A stretch of DNA of 21,104 bases, from NCBI GenBank assembly GCA_021784205.1, contig JAJXTB010000037.1:1-21104 (forward strand). Direction: 5' to 3'. This DNA comes from Actinomycetes bacterium. Its GTDB lineage: Bacteria; Actinomycetota; Acidimicrobiia; Acidimicrobiales; RAAP-2. Within the stretch, counting starts at the first letter, position 1. Every line of letters starts with the position of its first letter. Of this stretch, positions 1 to 6,379 are shown one piece after another. The position numbers and the translations under genes are program-made. The notes under the pieces were generated by a model. The model saw only the letters and a program-made list of their open reading frames with translations, did not search any database and had not been told where the DNA came from.

Positions 1-726
1 GAGCCCGACGCCCTCGACGAGGCCGTCGGCGTGCTCGGACCGCGCTGCGTGGGCCTGGCCGTCGACGTGGCCAAGGAGGAGGACGTCATCGCCTTGCGCG
101 AGCTCGCGATCGAGGCCTTCGGCGGCGTGCAGATCGTCTTCAACAACGCCGGCGTGGGCGCCGGACCGACGATCGGCACCCCCAAGGCGGTCTGGGACTG
201 GGTCATGGGCGTGAACGTCGACGGCGTCGTCAACGGGATAAACGCCTTCGTTCCCTACTTCCTCGAGCGCGGCCAGGGTTGGGTCGTTAACACCGCCTCC
301 CTGGCCGGACTAGGCGGCGTGCCGGGCATGGGCGCCTACTGCGCGAGCAAGTTCGCGGTGGTGGGCATCAGCGAGTCGCTCCACCACGAGCTGGCCCTAG
401 CCAGTCGCGGCGTGGGCGTCTCGGTGCTGTGTCCGGGTTTCGTCAGCACTCGCATCTTCGAGTCCCAGCGCAACATGCCCGACGAGTTGCGCGACTACAA
501 CGACGCGCCCGGGGTGCGCGAGGTGAACCGCATCGCCGAAAAGGTGGTCAAGGCCGGCATCGATCCCAGCGAGGTTGCCAACGCGGTGGCGAACGCAATT
601 CTGCGCGAACACTTCTGGATCCTCACCCACGAGCGCACGGCGTTGAAGACGACCGAGCTGCGACTCGAGTGGATGCGCGGCGGACTTCCGCCCGGCATCG
701 ACTTGGAGCGTGCCACTCGCCCCTAG
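1..726 (+). CDS. SDR family NAD(P)-dependent oxidoreductase, 5' end missing
   Basis: This is the C-terminal 241 residues of a classical short-chain dehydrogenase/reductase. The reading frame is open from base 1, so the gene begins upstream and the glycine-rich cofactor motif is outside the window. Counting from base 1, the fragment shows the NNAG motif at about residues 48-51, the catalytic Ser at about 100 (NTASLAGL) and the YxxxK catalytic pair Tyr113/Lys117 (YCASK), followed by the PGFV(S/T)T segment that usually closes over the nicotinamide. These are the diagnostic SDR elements in the right order and spacing. The substrate cannot be read from the sequence. Third codon positions are strongly GC, as in the housekeeping genes further right and unlike the next block. 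The GTG at 31 is in frame but is internal to the fold, so it is not the real start. Confidence 0.9.
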   Translation, partial: EPDALDEAVGVLGPRCVGLAVDVAKEEDVIALRELAIEAFGGVQIVFNNAGVGAGPTIGTPKAVWDWVMGVNVDGVVNGINAFVPYFLERGQGWVVNTASLAGLGGVPGMGAYCASKFAVVGISESLHHELALASRGVGVSVLCPGFVSTRIFESQRNMPDELRDYNDAPGVREVNRIAEKVVKAGIDPSEVANAVANAILREHFWILTHERTALKTTELRLEWMRGGLPPGIDLERATRP

Positions 727-833
727 TCAGCAAGAGCGCTCGCCAGGTGGTCCGCGATCCGTCGAAGCGCGGTACTTCGAGAAGGGATCAGTCATCCCCG
801 CGAGGAACGGGAGCGTCGTAGATGAAACGACCT

Positions 834-851
834 CGACCCGATCATGGGTCG
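834..851. repeat. Inverted repeat, 6-bp arms
   Basis: CGACCC and GGGTCG flank a six-base loop. It lies 108 bases after the SDR stop codon and could act as a weak transcript-end structure for that gene. There is no T-run after it, so it is not a classical intrinsic terminator. Confidence 0.35.
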
Positions 852-920
852 CTCGCGCGGTGTGAATCACCGCTGGTAGAAGGGCACGAGACGGTTGCGA
901 GTGTTGCGACGACGTCGGGC

Positions 921-939
921 GCGATCTCGGGGAGATCGC
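921..939. repeat. Perfect inverted repeat, 8-bp arms, 3-nt loop
   Basis: GCGATCTC, GGG, GAGATCGC forms a perfect 8-bp stem in either transcript. No T-run follows on either side. It could be a terminator-like structure, a protein-binding site, or part of a decayed coding sequence on the minus strand, where it would encode GDLPEIA. Confidence 0.4.
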
Positions 940-1148
940 CAGCATCGAAAAGTGCCATCGACCGGGCGTCCTCGAAGTCGCGGCCGCGTCGGCGATGCGT
1001 TCAGCCCTTGTCATCCCTCGACCCTTATCAGTGATTATCGGGCATTCCAGCGTTGGCCACTCTCGGCGCACACGAGGGGCGATTCTTGCCACGCTCGGTC
1101 GCGCGTCAATGCCGACGTTGGGGCAGGTCACCTCTCAAGTGTCATAGT

Positions 1149-1168
1149 ATTCAATCAAGTACTTGAAT
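1149..1168 (+). promoter_or_regulatory. Palindromic operator of the ArsR-rhodanese operon
   Basis: A perfect 12-bp palindrome (TCAAGTACTTGA, 1155-1166) lies inside a wider inverted pair, ATTCAA at 1149-1154 and TTGAAT at 1163-1168. A further TCAAGT half-site sits at 1135-1140, exactly 20 bases (about two helical turns) before the copy at 1155. A TAGTAT hexamer at 1145-1150 is a plausible -10 box, which would put the transcription start inside the palindrome. AT-rich inverted repeats of this kind at a regulator's own promoter are typical ArsR-family operators. Autorepression is inferred from that position. Confidence 0.6.
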
Positions 1169-1177
1169 AGGACTGCA

Positions 1178-1879
1178 ATGGGACCACGAGAATTCAAAGA
1201 CGGAGTCTTCGAGCAGTTGTCTCGCGTGGCGGCCGCGTTCAGTAGTCCAAAGCGCGTTGAGGTCATCGAACTCCTCGCACAAAGTCCCCGAAGCGTGGAG
1301 TCCATCGCTGAAGTCACGGGTATGACTCTTGCCAACACGTCGCGGCACCTCGGCATACTTCGAACGAGCGGTCTGGTGACGTCACGACGGGACGGTCTCC
1401 ATGTCATCTACAGGCTTGCCGATGTCTCCGTGGCGACTGGGTACCAGGCGCTGCGAACACTGGCCGAGTCGCGACTCGCCGAGGTGCGTCACTTGGCGGA
1501 GGCGTTCTTTGGTGCCATCGACGACGCTGAACCCGTGGGAATCGAGGAGTTGCTCGAACGGGCGCAGGCTGGCGATGTCACCGTGATCGACGTGCGACCT
1601 CGCCTCGAATACGACGCAGGGCACCTACCCGGGGCTATCAGCATCCCGCTCGATGAGTTGTCCGAGCGCATGGAAGAGATTGATAGTGAACGCGAAGTGG
1701 TCGCGTACTGTCGCGGTCCGTACTGCGTCTTGTCCGCGCAGGCCGTGACCCAGCTGCGCACGAGGGGTCGTGCGGCGCGGCGATTTATTGGGGGGCCACT
1801 CGAATGGGGCGCCTCCGGCCTTCCCGTCGTCGCAGTGCCCACTGTCGATGTGGCGACTCCCGCCGCGAGTTCACAGTGA
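1178..1879 (+). CDS. ArsR-family transcription regulator fused to a rhodanese domain
   Basis: A 233-residue fusion. The N-terminal part (about 10-90) is an ArsR/SmtB winged helix, with a recognition-helix region around MTLANTSRHLGILRTSGLV. The C-terminal part (about 120-220) is a rhodanese domain with the DVR...Y..GHLPGA motif and the sulfur-accepting loop CRGPYC. Cys178 and Cys183 of that loop are the only cysteines in the protein, and no ArsR-type metal-site cysteine is present in the helix-turn-helix part. I infer that sulfur loading of the rhodanese loop is the signal that releases DNA. The ATG at 1178 is preferred over an in-frame TTG at 1163, because the TTG lies inside the operator palindrome. 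It heads a plus-strand operon, with the next gene starting 25 bases after its stop. ArsR-rhodanese fusions are an established architecture; the exact ligand is unknown. Confidence 0.88.
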   Translation: MGPREFKDGVFEQLSRVAAAFSSPKRVEVIELLAQSPRSVESIAEVTGMTLANTSRHLGILRTSGLVTSRRDGLHVIYRLADVSVATGYQALRTLAESRLAEVRHLAEAFFGAIDDAEPVGIEELLERAQAGDVTVIDVRPRLEYDAGHLPGAISIPLDELSERMEEIDSEREVVAYCRGPYCVLSAQAVTQLRTRGRAARRFIGGPLEWGASGLPVVAVPTVDVATPAASSQ

Positions 1880-1904
1880 TCTTCCAGAAAGAGAGGAATC
1901 ACCG

Positions 1905-2258
1905 ATGAAGACCCTGGTGATCGTCAACGACCCGCCGTACGGAACAGAGCGAATGTACAACGCCCTTCGGCTCGCTACGAACCTGCTCGACAAGAGTCCC
2001 GACACAGAACTGGTCATCTTTCTTCTGGGCGACGGGGCGAGCGGTGCGAAGTCAGGTCAACAGACCCCTAATGGCTACTACAACGTTGAGCGGATGCTCA
2101 AGAACGTGGTCCGAAAGGGCGGCAGGGTGCACGTCTGTGGCACGTGCATGGACGCGAGGGGGTTGACCGAAGTCGATGTGCTTGATGGAGCGGCACGCAG
2201 CACTATGGATGAGCTGACGGCCCACACCATCGACGCGGACAAAGTTCTGGTGTTCTGA
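1905..2258 (+). CDS. DsrE/DsrF-like (YchN-type) sulfurtransferase family protein
   Basis: A 117-residue protein. It has the DsrE-family core: MKTLVIVNDPPYGTERMYNA at the start, a central hydrophobic strand with LGDG (about 41-44), and the cysteine strand VHVCGTCMDARG with Cys78 and Cys81, followed by a D/E-rich helix and a C-terminal KVLVF strand. In this family the cysteine in that position carries persulfide sulfur between partner enzymes in the cytoplasm. The start is set by a good ribosome site (GAGAGG at 1891-1896, 8-base spacing) and by agreement with the family N-terminus; the frame extends further upstream without family similarity. Its TGA overlaps the ATG of the next gene (TGATG), so the two are translationally coupled. 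The specific sulfur donor and acceptor are unknown, but the neighbouring flavoprotein and desulfurase are the obvious candidates. Confidence 0.82.
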   Translation: MKTLVIVNDPPYGTERMYNALRLATNLLDKSPDTELVIFLLGDGASGAKSGQQTPNGYYNVERMLKNVVRKGGRVHVCGTCMDARGLTEVDVLDGAARSTMDELTAHTIDADKVLVF

Positions 2259-3424
2259 TGAGCCGGCGCCTAAGTGGATCAGGACAGACCGTGGTCGTAC
2301 TGGGTGGCGGGGTCGGAGGCGTGGTGACCGCAAACCGACTTCGGCGCCGACTGGCATCGCAGCACCGGGTGGTCCTGGTCAATCGTGAGCCCGACTTCAG
2401 CTTTGCCGCTTCGTACCTCTGGGTGATGGCGGGAATGCGAACTGCTCGACAGGTGACTCGGCCACTGCGGCACTTGGAGCGACGGGGAATCGAGGTGATG
2501 ATCGGCTCTGTCGACGACATTGATCCGGTGCGGCGGACGGTGTGCGTTGACGGTCGAGAGATAACGGCCGATCATCTGGTGGTGGCGCTGGGCGCGGAGT
2601 ATGCGACCGACGCGATTGCGGGTCTCGGTGAACACGGAGAGACCTTTGCGACACTTGCGGGTGCCGAGCGGCTCTTTCGACACGTTGGATCGCTGTCCCA
2701 CGGTCGCGTCCTGATCGTCACTGCGGCACCGGTGTACCGGTGCCCGGCCGCACCCTACGAGTCGGCCTTCCTCATCGATGCCGCCCTACAGCGCGTCGGC
2801 GTGCGTTCCAGCGTTGAGATTGCCGTGCATTCGGCCGAACCGGCTCCGATGGGAGTGGCGGGGGCGAACGTTTCGGCGGCTGTCGTGTCGATGTTGGCGG
2901 ATCGCTCGATTGATTACCGGCCTGCTCATCAGATCACCGGGGTTGAAGCCGGCCACGCGGCATTCGCTGACGGGTTGGTCGAGCCGTTTGATCTGCTCGT
3001 CTACATGCCCGGGATCCGACCTCCACGAGCCGTCGCGCAGTCTCCGCTCGCCTCGCCGTCAGGCTGGGTCGAGGTTGATCGCGCAACCTTAGCGACGTCG
3101 TTTCCGAACGTACACGCAATCGGCGACAATACGCAGATTCCCCTGAGCATCGGCAAGCCGCTTCCCCGCGCCGGGGTCTTCGCACACGCCCAGGGTGTGG
3201 TCGTGGCCGACAACATCGCGTCGGCCATCGAGGGCCGCTCCCCGGCCGCTCGCTTCGACGGCCACGGCGGCTGCTTCATCGAGACCGGCTTTTCAAGGGC
3301 TGGCTACGGCACCGGTGACTTCTTTGCTGAGCCCTCACCCCAGGTTGCCATTCATCCCCCGTCACGCAGACGGCACCTGGGCAAGGTTGCCTTTGAACTC
3401 AACGTGATGCGGCGCTGGTTGTGA
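2258..3424 (+). CDS. SQR-like FAD/NAD(P)-dependent oxidoreductase
   Basis: A 388-residue flavoprotein of the sulfide:quinone oxidoreductase / flavocytochrome c sulfide dehydrogenase group. It has an FAD-binding GGGVGG at 16-21, the ADHLVVALGAEY segment at about 104-115, a second FAD contact at AIGD (287-290), and a C-terminal region with GHGGCFIETG followed by a P- and K-rich tail. Cys162 (in YRCPAAPYE) and Cys339 (in GGCFIE) occupy the positions of the redox-active cysteine pair of SQR enzymes. The third SQR cysteine is less clear; Cys96 is the only other one. The likely reaction is oxidation of sulfide or a persulfide with electrons passed to quinone or another acceptor. A pyridine-nucleotide reductase of the same superfamily is possible. 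It overlaps its upstream neighbour by 1 base and the next gene by 4 (GTGA), so it is an integral operon member. Confidence 0.72.
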   Translation: MSRRLSGSGQTVVVLGGGVGGVVTANRLRRRLASQHRVVLVNREPDFSFAASYLWVMAGMRTARQVTRPLRHLERRGIEVMIGSVDDIDPVRRTVCVDGREITADHLVVALGAEYATDAIAGLGEHGETFATLAGAERLFRHVGSLSHGRVLIVTAAPVYRCPAAPYESAFLIDAALQRVGVRSSVEIAVHSAEPAPMGVAGANVSAAVVSMLADRSIDYRPAHQITGVEAGHAAFADGLVEPFDLLVYMPGIRPPRAVAQSPLASPSGWVEVDRATLATSFPNVHAIGDNTQIPLSIGKPLPRAGVFAHAQGVVVADNIASAIEGRSPAARFDGHGGCFIETGFSRAGYGTGDFFAEPSPQVAIHPPSRRRHLGKVAFELNVMRRWL

Positions 3425-4578
3425 ACACTTCGGCGGCTCACTCTTCGATCTACCTTGACTTCAACGCGACGACACCGGTTCCGCCGGAAGTCCTTGACGC
3501 GATGCAGCCGTACTTGACGAGGTCATTTGGGAATCCGTCGAGTGAACACGCCCTCGGTCGTGAGGCGCGACGCGCGGTCGATGAAGCTCGAGAGCGCGTG
3601 GCGGAGTTGATCGGGGCTTCTTCTGACGAGATCATCTTCACGTCAGGCGGCACCGAGTCGAATCATCTCGCGATTCGAGGAACGGCGGCTTTGTCGCCGG
3701 TGAGCCGCCGCCGCATCGTAACGACATCCGTCGAGCATCCGGCGACGACTGGCGCGTGCGCGCACCTTGAGGCTCGGGGCTGGGAAATTACTCGACTTCC
3801 GGTGTCGCGAAACGGCATCGTCGACGCGCGCAGTGCCACTGAACTCGTCGGAGACGACGTCGCTCTTGTCTCGATCATGCTGGCGCAGAACGAGACGGGT
3901 GCGTTGATGCCGGTGGGCGACTTGGCGCGCGTTGCTGGCACTCACGGGGCGTTGAGTCACACTGACGCCGCGCAAGCCGTTGGGAAGATCGATGTCAACG
4001 TCGGTCCTTTGGGTGTTGACCTGCTCTCGATTGCGGGGCACAAGCTCTACGCCCCCAAGGGGGTTGGCGCGTTATACGTGCGTTCCGGAACAGCAATTGC
4101 GCCGCTGGTTGTCGGAGGCGGTCAAGAGCGTGGTCTGCGTCCGGGAACCGAAAACGTGGCGAATATCGTCGGCCTTGGCGCCGCCGCTTCTCTCGCTCGG
4201 TCGCGCCTCGACGGCGACCGCGACGCCGTCAGTCAACTGCGTGACTTTCTATGGGCAGAGCTCTCAGCGAGGATTTCAGGTCTCGTGCGTCATACGCCGA
4301 TCGAGCACTGCCTGCCAAATACACTGTCGGTGTCGTTTCCCGGGGTGCTAGGGCGAGAGCTGCTTGAACGAGCCGACGGGGTGCTCGCTTCCACGGGGTC
4401 GGCGTGCCACTCGGGTATCGATACCCCGGCGACCACACTTCTCGCCATGGGCGTGAGACCGGACGTGGCACTGGGCGCTGTTCGCCTTTCGCTCGGTCGG
4501 ATCACAACTCGCGAAGAGGTGCGCACTGCGGTCGAGATCCTGTGCGCCGCGTTTACCCAGATCAGCCGTGGTTCGTGA
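3421..4578 (+). CDS. Cysteine desulfurase (NifS/IscS-like, class V aminotransferase)
   Basis: A 385-residue PLP enzyme that would take sulfur from L-cysteine, giving alanine and an enzyme-bound persulfide. Seen in the sequence: YLDFNATTPV at the start, GGTESN (76-81), His106 in VEHPA that stacks on PLP, Asn157 and Asp182 (HTDAAQ), the PLP lysine Lys208 in SIAGHKLYAPKG, the RPGTEN motif at 240-245, and the catalytic Cys329 in STGSACHSG. Length and motif spacing are those of the NifS/IscS group. The GTG start at 3421 overlaps the stop of the SQR-like gene by four bases. No Fe-S scaffold or SUF gene is adjacent, so a role in persulfide supply to the DsrE and rhodanese neighbours is more likely than general Fe-S assembly. 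Codon choice is less GC-extreme than in the flanking housekeeping genes. Confidence 0.9.
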   Translation: MNTSAAHSSIYLDFNATTPVPPEVLDAMQPYLTRSFGNPSSEHALGREARRAVDEARERVAELIGASSDEIIFTSGGTESNHLAIRGTAALSPVSRRRIVTTSVEHPATTGACAHLEARGWEITRLPVSRNGIVDARSATELVGDDVALVSIMLAQNETGALMPVGDLARVAGTHGALSHTDAAQAVGKIDVNVGPLGVDLLSIAGHKLYAPKGVGALYVRSGTAIAPLVVGGGQERGLRPGTENVANIVGLGAAASLARSRLDGDRDAVSQLRDFLWAELSARISGLVRHTPIEHCLPNTLSVSFPGVLGRELLERADGVLASTGSACHSGIDTPATTLLAMGVRPDVALGAVRLSLGRITTREEVRTAVEILCAAFTQISRGS

Positions 4579-4628
4579 GCGCACTCGCAGTATCGCCGGT
4601 GAACTGATCGGATGCGACGACCGCTGAC

Positions 4629-4781
4629 GTGCCAGTTCCCTTTGAATCAAGCATCGGCGACGCCGAGTTCAGTCGACTCGAGGGACCTCACGTTCTGATG
4701 GGTGGAGACACCACAGCAGTCGTTTTCTTACCTTCGCAGTTCGGAACGGGTGCGAAGAACTTCGTCATGGAGGTTTCTTAA
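4629..4781 (+). CDS. Possible small protein or gene remnant, unrecognised
   Basis: A 50-codon frame from a GTG at 4629 to TAA at 4781. The translation is protein-like rather than Arg/Pro-rich noise, for example DAEFSRLEGPHVLM followed by VVFLPSQFGTGAKNF. I do not recognise the family. There is no clear ribosome site before the GTG, and the frame is already open from 4608, after a stop at 4605-4607. It could be a real short gene at the end of the sulfur operon, starting 50 bases after it, or the tail of a truncated gene. Confidence is low. Confidence 0.25.
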   Translation: MPVPFESSIGDAEFSRLEGPHVLMGGDTTAVVFLPSQFGTGAKNFVMEVS

Positions 4782-4903
4782 GTCAGCGAGAGTCTCGACG
4801 CACACCGTGTCGTGCCGTGGAGGATTCTCATTATCGGCCACCGTCGCTCTGGCGTGGCAACGCAGAACCAAGCGAGGGCCGTACCGCAGAGCGTCGAACC
4901 CGC

Positions 4904-5773
4904 TCAATGCGGATCGGGCGAGGCACAGGGCTCGCATTCGGTTTCTAACGTGGCGTGTTGCACGCCAAAGCGTGTCGCCAGCATTGACTTTGCACGCTCC
5001 ACCACTTCCTGGGCGGCCTCAAGCGAGGGGTGTCCGGCAAGAACGAGATGGGCTGAGAGCAGTCGAGCGTCGGATGAAAGACCCCACACGTGGAGGTCGT
5101 GCACGTCAAGCACATCGCTACCTTCGCGAAACGCGGCGTCGATTGCGGACACGTCAACGTCTCGTGGCGTCGATTCCATGAGTACGTCGGACACCTCTCG
5201 CACGAGGCCAATGGCCCGATATCCAATGATGACGGCGACGCCAAGTGCCACCGTAGGGTCCAGCCAGTACGTCCCGTGGCTCGTCAAGATGACGACGCCG
5301 ACGAGGGCGACCCCGAAGGCGGTGGCCGCGTCCGCAACGGTGTCGAGGAGGACCGCGCGCACATTCAAATCGTTGTCACCCCTGAGAATGAGGGCGCCGC
5401 CGGTCATCGCGAGCGCGGCTACGCAACTCATGACGATGACGGGTACGCCATGTACCTGAGGCGTAACACCAATCAGTCTCTGGATAGCGACGACCACGAC
5501 GGCGGCGCAGGTGGCGACGACGAGTGCCGCGTTGACAAGTGCCGCGAGCACGGTGGAGCGCCCGTAGCCGAAGCTGCGTCGTGCTGTCGGCGCACGCCTC
5601 GCAAGGCGTACGGCCGTGATCGAAAGACCGATTGACAGGGCATCGGCGATGTAGTCGCCTGCGGCGGAAATCAGTCCTAGCGAGTGTGCCGCGAGCCCAA
5701 CCACGATCAAACCGATGATCATCGCCCCGTTGAGGGCAAAGACCGCCCGGAGGCGCCACTCGCGAGACCGCAT
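4904..5773 (-). CDS. Cation diffusion facilitator (CDF) metal efflux transporter
   Basis: A 289-residue CDF protein that would export a divalent metal from the cytoplasm in exchange for protons. Six hydrophobic segments fill roughly residues 10-190, followed by the cytoplasmic domain with the characteristic DVHDLHVWGLSSDARLLSAH. The transport-site motifs are DYIAD in TM2 (Asp40, Asp44) and DTVAD in TM5 (Asp144, Asp148), so both sites are DxxxD rather than the HxxxD pairs of CzcD/ZitB-type zinc exporters. The tail holds CEPC. The ATG at 5773 is preferred because a TACAAT hexamer ends 7 bases before it; an ATG 9 bases further upstream (5782) overlaps that hexamer. The gene converges on the sulfur operon and shares its less GC-extreme codon use. 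The metal is not settled: Mn or another first-row metal is as likely as Zn. Confidence 0.88.
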   Translation of the reverse strand: MRSREWRLRAVFALNGAMIIGLIVVGLAAHSLGLISAAGDYIADALSIGLSITAVRLARRAPTARRSFGYGRSTVLAALVNAALVVATCAAVVVVAIQRLIGVTPQVHGVPVIVMSCVAALAMTGGALILRGDNDLNVRAVLLDTVADAATAFGVALVGVVILTSHGTYWLDPTVALGVAVIIGYRAIGLVREVSDVLMESTPRDVDVSAIDAAFREGSDVLDVHDLHVWGLSSDARLLSAHLVLAGHPSLEAAQEVVERAKSMLATRFGVQHATLETECEPCASPDPH

Positions 5774-5780
5774 GCGTCTC

Positions 5781-5786
5781 ATTGTA
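5781..5786 (-). promoter_or_regulatory. Candidate -10 box of a leaderless CDF transcript
   Basis: TACAAT on the minus strand, followed by exactly seven bases and then ATG at 5773. It matches the TANNNT actinobacterial -10 pattern with the transcription start at or next to the start codon. No good -35 is visible. Confidence 0.4.
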
Positions 5787-6288
5787 AGTGGCGAACCACA
5801 GACGCTCGCAGTTGAATCTGGGCGACGGCTGGAAGGACGTCACAAAACCGGGCTTCTCTACAACGCGGATCTGAGCACGTCGTACGGTGCGTAGGTCTCG
5901 CGGATGTCGTGGGGAGGTCGCTCCACGCTGGTCAACGTTCCGTATCGCATGGTGAAACGCGTCTCGGTGCGTCGTCTCCGCGTTAAATGTCAAGGTTTCT
6001 GTCGTGACGCCGGTCGAGTCGCGCCCGAGGAGGACACCACAACGGGACTTCCGGCGAGTTCTTGTTCGGCGACAACAAAACCTCGTTGTCCACGTGTCGC
6101 GTAGATGACGTCAATCCTTGAGTGGAGAGTGGCTCGCCCATGAGGAGGAGTCCGATGCGAAGGACTTCCATGCGCCAATACGGGTGGCACTGACTCTAGA
6201 GACGACATCGCGACTCTCTGGTCCACGATCTCGGTCCCTTCTCAGGAAGAGTTAGATCGTCGAGGGCCGAACGTTGTTTCCTCGTGTG
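5787..6288. other. Long gene-poor stretch between CDF gene and dGTPase
   Basis: No intact gene is recognisable. On the minus strand several protein-like pieces follow one another in different frames with stops between them: IDVIYATRGQRGFVVAEQEL (about 6117-6058), then in another frame a 30-codon piece from an ATG at 5950 to TAG at 5858 containing MRYGTLTSVERPPHDIRETY. The pieces are not recognised. The pattern fits a frameshifted remnant of one or two genes, but chance cannot be excluded. Confidence 0.3.
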
Positions 6289-6331
6289 AGTCGCCTAGAC
6301 ACCAGAAGAGGGGACTGTCGGGTGTGCGACT
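6289..6331 (-). terminator. Bulged stem-loop after the dGTPase gene
   Basis: AGTCGC pairs with GCGACT and, inside that, ACACC pairs with GGTGT, with a four-base CTAG bulge on one side and a 17-base loop. It lies about 50 bases past the stop codon of the minus-strand dGTPase gene, so it is well placed as a transcript-end structure. There is no clear T-run, so factor-dependent or structural 3'-end formation is more likely than a classical intrinsic terminator. Confidence 0.4.
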
Positions 6332-6379
6332 GGGCCCTTCACCACGAGGCACGACATCGATGTAGAGAGATGCTCACCG

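Larger units (their letters stand above)
727..1144. other. Gene-poor stretch before the sulfur operon, possible minus-strand relic
   Basis: I see no convincing intact gene here. Reading frames on both strands are Arg/Ser/Pro-rich and resemble chance translations. One minus-strand frame (about 1000 down to 845) gives protein-like text including FDAGDLPEIAPDVVATLAT, then meets a stop at 842-844 and continues protein-like beyond it. That could be a decayed gene. The stretch also holds two short perfect inverted repeats, listed separately, and ends in the promoter region of the ArsR-rhodanese gene. Confidence 0.35.

Noticed and set aside
3421..4578. Selenium-metabolism locus (selenocysteine lyase role for the desulfurase)
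   Set aside because: No selD, selA, selB or ybbB-like gene and no tRNA-Sec in the window; the sulfur reading explains the neighbours better.
1375..6113. TGACGTCA palindromes near 1378 and at 6106-6113, besides the one at 20887
   Set aside because: GACGTC is common in this GC-rich DNA, and the copy near 1378 is inside the coding sequence of the regulator; three scattered copies do not make a convincing regulon.
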